A stretch of DNA of 33,897 nt from Oscillospiraceae bacterium (GTDB lineage Bacteria > Bacillota > Clostridia > Oscillospirales > Oscillospiraceae). The DNA lies in assembly GCA_902801295.1 (NCBI GenBank), contig CADCHN010000032.1, positions 1 through 33,897 on the forward strand. Direction: 5' to 3'. Position numbers and translations under genes: made by a program. A model generated the notes under the pieces. That model saw only the letters and a program-made list of their open reading frames with translations, made no database searches and was not told the origin of the DNA. Numbering within the stretch: the stretch's first letter is position 1; each line of letters begins with the position of its first letter. Positions 32,203 to 33,897 of the stretch are shown here, piece by piece.

Positions 32203-32733
32203 ATGAAAAAAACACTATGCGCCCTATTATCGGTTGTGATGTTACTTTCCATGAGCGTTACTGCCTTTGCCGAATCAACTGTTCCGAGTACGGAGCAATG
32301 CAATACGATTCTATATATTTCGCCTGCAATGCGTTATGACACTCTGAATGCTAACACAAAAGGTACTTCAGTTCCAAAAGAATTCTACGACCTATCCCAG
32401 GGCAGCTATTATGCCACGCTTGAGGTAGTCGGCGTGTCCTGGCTCTATACGAACTATTACTTCTACGCCAATTCTGATGGGAAACTGAACGTTACTTACA
32501 CAATTTACTCTGATACAGGGAGACCTACAAAAATGAAAGTAGGTTTGTACGATCTGGAGGCTAAAAAGATTGTAACAACATGGACAAGTAGTGGCTCGAC
32601 TTTGGCTGGAATTACTGAAAGCTTCAGCTTTATTAATTGCGATTTAACGCATCGTTATGCGGTGGCCTTTGTTGCAGTATTTGATGGATTTTCGCATGAT
32701 TCCATACATGGAAGTGCCTCGGTCTCACATTAA
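32203..32733 (+). CDS. Secreted protein of unknown function
   Basis: This 176-residue protein has a clean signal peptide (MKKTLCALLSVVMLLSMSVT, cleavage after AFA near residue 23) and a beta-rich mature part with many Tyr residues (YTNYYFYANSDGKLNVTYTI). No lipobox, anchor or enzyme motif is seen. The start follows AAAGGAG by 6 bases; the longer open frame upstream is not used. It is likely released or wall-associated. I do not recognise the family. Confidence 0.75.
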   Translation: MKKTLCALLSVVMLLSMSVTAFAESTVPSTEQCNTILYISPAMRYDTLNANTKGTSVPKEFYDLSQGSYYATLEVVGVSWLYTNYYFYANSDGKLNVTYTIYSDTGRPTKMKVGLYDLEAKKIVTTWTSSGSTLAGITESFSFINCDLTHRYAVAFVAVFDGFSHDSIHGSASVSH

Positions 32734-32769
32734 TGGGCAAGGCATACAAATGAACCATGTTTCAGAGGG

Positions 32770-33204
32770 GTGTGTGTTATTGAGGGGTGTTTCAAAAAAA
32801 GCAAAATGCTTACTGTGTATTACAGGCATTGCCTATGCATAGGGGAGACATATCCATGGACATATGCTGAATACTTGGAAGCAATGCACAACTTTATTCC
32901 GCTTAAGAGTGTGTATGTTTTGCTTACAACTCCAGTGATTTCTAAATGGGTGATAATGCGTTTCATCGTAAATTTTTTGGGGAATATCGTTCTTTTTATA
33001 CCCTGGGGCATTTTACTCCCGTTTTATCTTAAAAAGGTTCAATCGTTCAAAAGATTTATTGCCTTGACAACTGTAGCACTTTTTTCCATCGAAACGATTC
33101 AGATTTTCACCATGCTTGGAAGTTTCGACATTGAGGAAGGATTCGCAGGATTTTGTGTGATTATTAGGAAAAACAAATTTCACGACAAAAAGGCAATGAA
33201 CTGA
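32770..33204 (+). pseudogene. Damaged VanZ-like membrane protein gene
   Basis: The middle part (NFIPLKSVYVLL, then FLGNIVLFIPWGILLPFYLKK and ETIQIFTMLGSFDIEEG) is the VanZ pattern of two membrane helices and the GSFDIDD-like loop. The normal N-terminal helix is missing in this frame, whose only start is an unsupported GTG. A hydrophobic stretch that could be its remnant (CLLCITGIAYA) lies in another frame just upstream. After the GSFDIEE block the expected last helices are replaced by a short charged tail. The gene therefore looks both frameshifted and truncated. Confidence 0.6.
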
Positions 33205-33218
33205 AAGGAGAAAATACC

Positions 33219-33653
33219 ATGCTCAAAAGAAAAAACTTATTCTGCTTACTGATTGCCATCTTTCTGATGGTATCCGCATCAACGGCCGCGATGGCGGCTT
33301 CACCGTCTGGAACAAAGTACAACAATACCGTGACGGCAAGCAGCGTTGCATCCATTTCCAACAGCGGACTATTGACCGTTACCAATCAGTATAAGGGTAT
33401 TAAGGGTACGACGACCAAGGGCGAGATCACAACTTATATTGAGAAGAAAACGTTGGGCTTGTTTTGGACGCGCGTTGACATTGGGCAGCCTAATAATCAA
33501 TGGTACGATGTTGTAAATGATTATTTCTACATAGGGGATCATACTTTTCAGTTGGATTCGCATGGAACATATCGCATTACGGTCGTTTATGTCATTTCCG
33601 GATCTGGCGGGGATGCTGACACTATCACGCAAACCATGACAAAGACATACTAA
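33219..33653 (+). CDS. Small secreted beta-rich protein (DUF6147-like)
   Basis: This 144-residue protein has a signal peptide (cleavage after AMA near residue 26). Its mature domain begins with SSVASISNSGLLTVTNQY and ends with a Tyr/Thr-rich beta pattern (GTYRITVVYVISGSG). The start follows GAAAGGAG by 8 bases. It resembles small secreted DUF6147-type proteins of Clostridia, of unknown function. It is 14 bases after the damaged VanZ-like gene. Confidence 0.7.
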   Translation: MLKRKNLFCLLIAIFLMVSASTAAMAASPSGTKYNNTVTASSVASISNSGLLTVTNQYKGIKGTTTKGEITTYIEKKTLGLFWTRVDIGQPNNQWYDVVNDYFYIGDHTFQLDSHGTYRITVVYVISGSGGDADTITQTMTKTY

Positions 33654-33732
33654 AAATAACGGTTCTGGTACTCTTTCTATGGTAGGTGTTGTCTAAGGGG
33701 TCAACCATCGAAGATATCTAATCTATCATAAG

Positions 33733-33787
33733 CCTCCCCTTTGTATGTTATTCTTCACAGCATACAAAGGGGAGGTTCTTATTTTTT
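33733..33787 (+). terminator. Strong terminator after the last secreted protein gene
   Basis: A perfect 15-bp hairpin with arms 33733-33747 and 33761-33775 and a 13-base loop is followed by TTCTTATTTTTT. Beyond it (33788-33897) I see only a small GC-rich hairpin at 33823-33844 and no gene. Confidence 0.88.
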
Positions 33788-33897
33788 GTTGAAACTATGT
33801 AAGCGTCAAACGGAATAGAAAAGGAGCTCGCAGGATGCGAGCCCCAAGATGTGGACGCCTGTTAAGTTGAATCAGCCCTGCACAGCGGCGGGGCATT

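Larger units (their letters stand above)
24839..33897. mobile_element. Left end of an integrated element, right end outside the window
   Basis: The boundary is the truncated tRNA-Ala gene. To its right come a ParB-like gene, a cysteine-rich protein and a replication-initiator-like N-terminus, in the order typical of Tn1549-like conjugative elements of Clostridia. Base composition falls well below that of the GC-rich chromosome, most clearly beyond 27.1 kb. No integrase, relaxase or conjugation gene is seen, so these lie beyond the window or have been lost. Whether the cargo beyond 27.1 kb came with the element is uncertain. Confidence 0.6.

Noticed and set aside
1..33897. CRISPR array
   Set aside because: I saw no set of regularly spaced direct repeats on either strand. 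The only tandem repeats are the short PAEQ-type coding repeats in lipoprotein linkers.

Overview
The window looks like chromosome of a GC-rich, strictly anaerobic Gram-positive gut bacterium of the Clostridia, most likely an Oscillospirales relative. The evidence is strong AGGAGG ribosome sites, frequent 4-base ATGA gene overlaps, many lipoproteins with the LAAC lipobox, sigma-A type promoters and Clostridia-type protein families. From about 24.9 kb onward the DNA is more AT-rich and carries genes of an integrated element. Assignments come from reading motifs; no database search was run.

Region 1 (1-8.8 kb) is ordinary chromosome. It holds the first codons of a leftward gene, a promoter-to-terminator unit for an unidentified small structured RNA, a 5'-nucleotidase lipoprotein, a leftward operon (DUF4298-like protein, amylosucrase-type GH13 enzyme, beta-carbonic anhydrase), a divergently transcribed 868-residue iron-sulfur flavoprotein and a PIG-L deacetylase.

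Region 2 (8.96-21.95 kb) is the main discovery: an apparently complete sulfoquinovose catabolic locus of the sulfo-transketolase type. Leftward genes encode an ABC sugar importer (binding protein and two permeases, no ATPase), a GH31 enzyme that keeps the three sulfoquinovose-recognition residues of E. coli YihQ, a YesL-like membrane protein and a fucose-isomerase-family enzyme expected to be the sulfoquinovose isomerase. Rightward genes encode a split transketolase, an RpiB/LacAB-like isomerase, an iron-dependent alcohol dehydrogenase expected to reduce sulfoacetaldehyde to isethionate, an EamA-type exporter and a ROK regulator. Two back-to-back promoters share one perfect palindrome. Similar AT-rich motifs lie just downstream of all three promoters and are the likely operators of the ROK protein. 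The inferred route is: sulfoquinovosides, sulfoquinovose, sulfofructose, then two transketolase cuts giving two xylulose 5-phosphate and sulfoacetaldehyde, then isethionate for export. Two lesions sit in this locus: a frameshift in the transketolase C-terminal subunit, and an apparent small deletion joining the second isomerase to the dehydrogenase.

Region 3 (22.0-24.8 kb) carries two leftward lipoproteins. One is a transglutaminase-like protein whose frame is cut by a TAG codon and continues for 35 plausible codons.

Region 4 (24.84-33.9 kb) starts with the 3' part of a tRNA-Ala gene, the signature of an integration site, followed by a long hairpin and a ParB-like gene, a cysteine-rich element protein and a truncated replication-initiator-like gene. 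The remainder is AT-richer cargo: a DUF6034-like lipoprotein next to a headless paralogue, an ECF-type sigma factor with a membrane anti-sigma-like partner, small exported proteins and a damaged VanZ-like gene. The other end of the element lies beyond the window.
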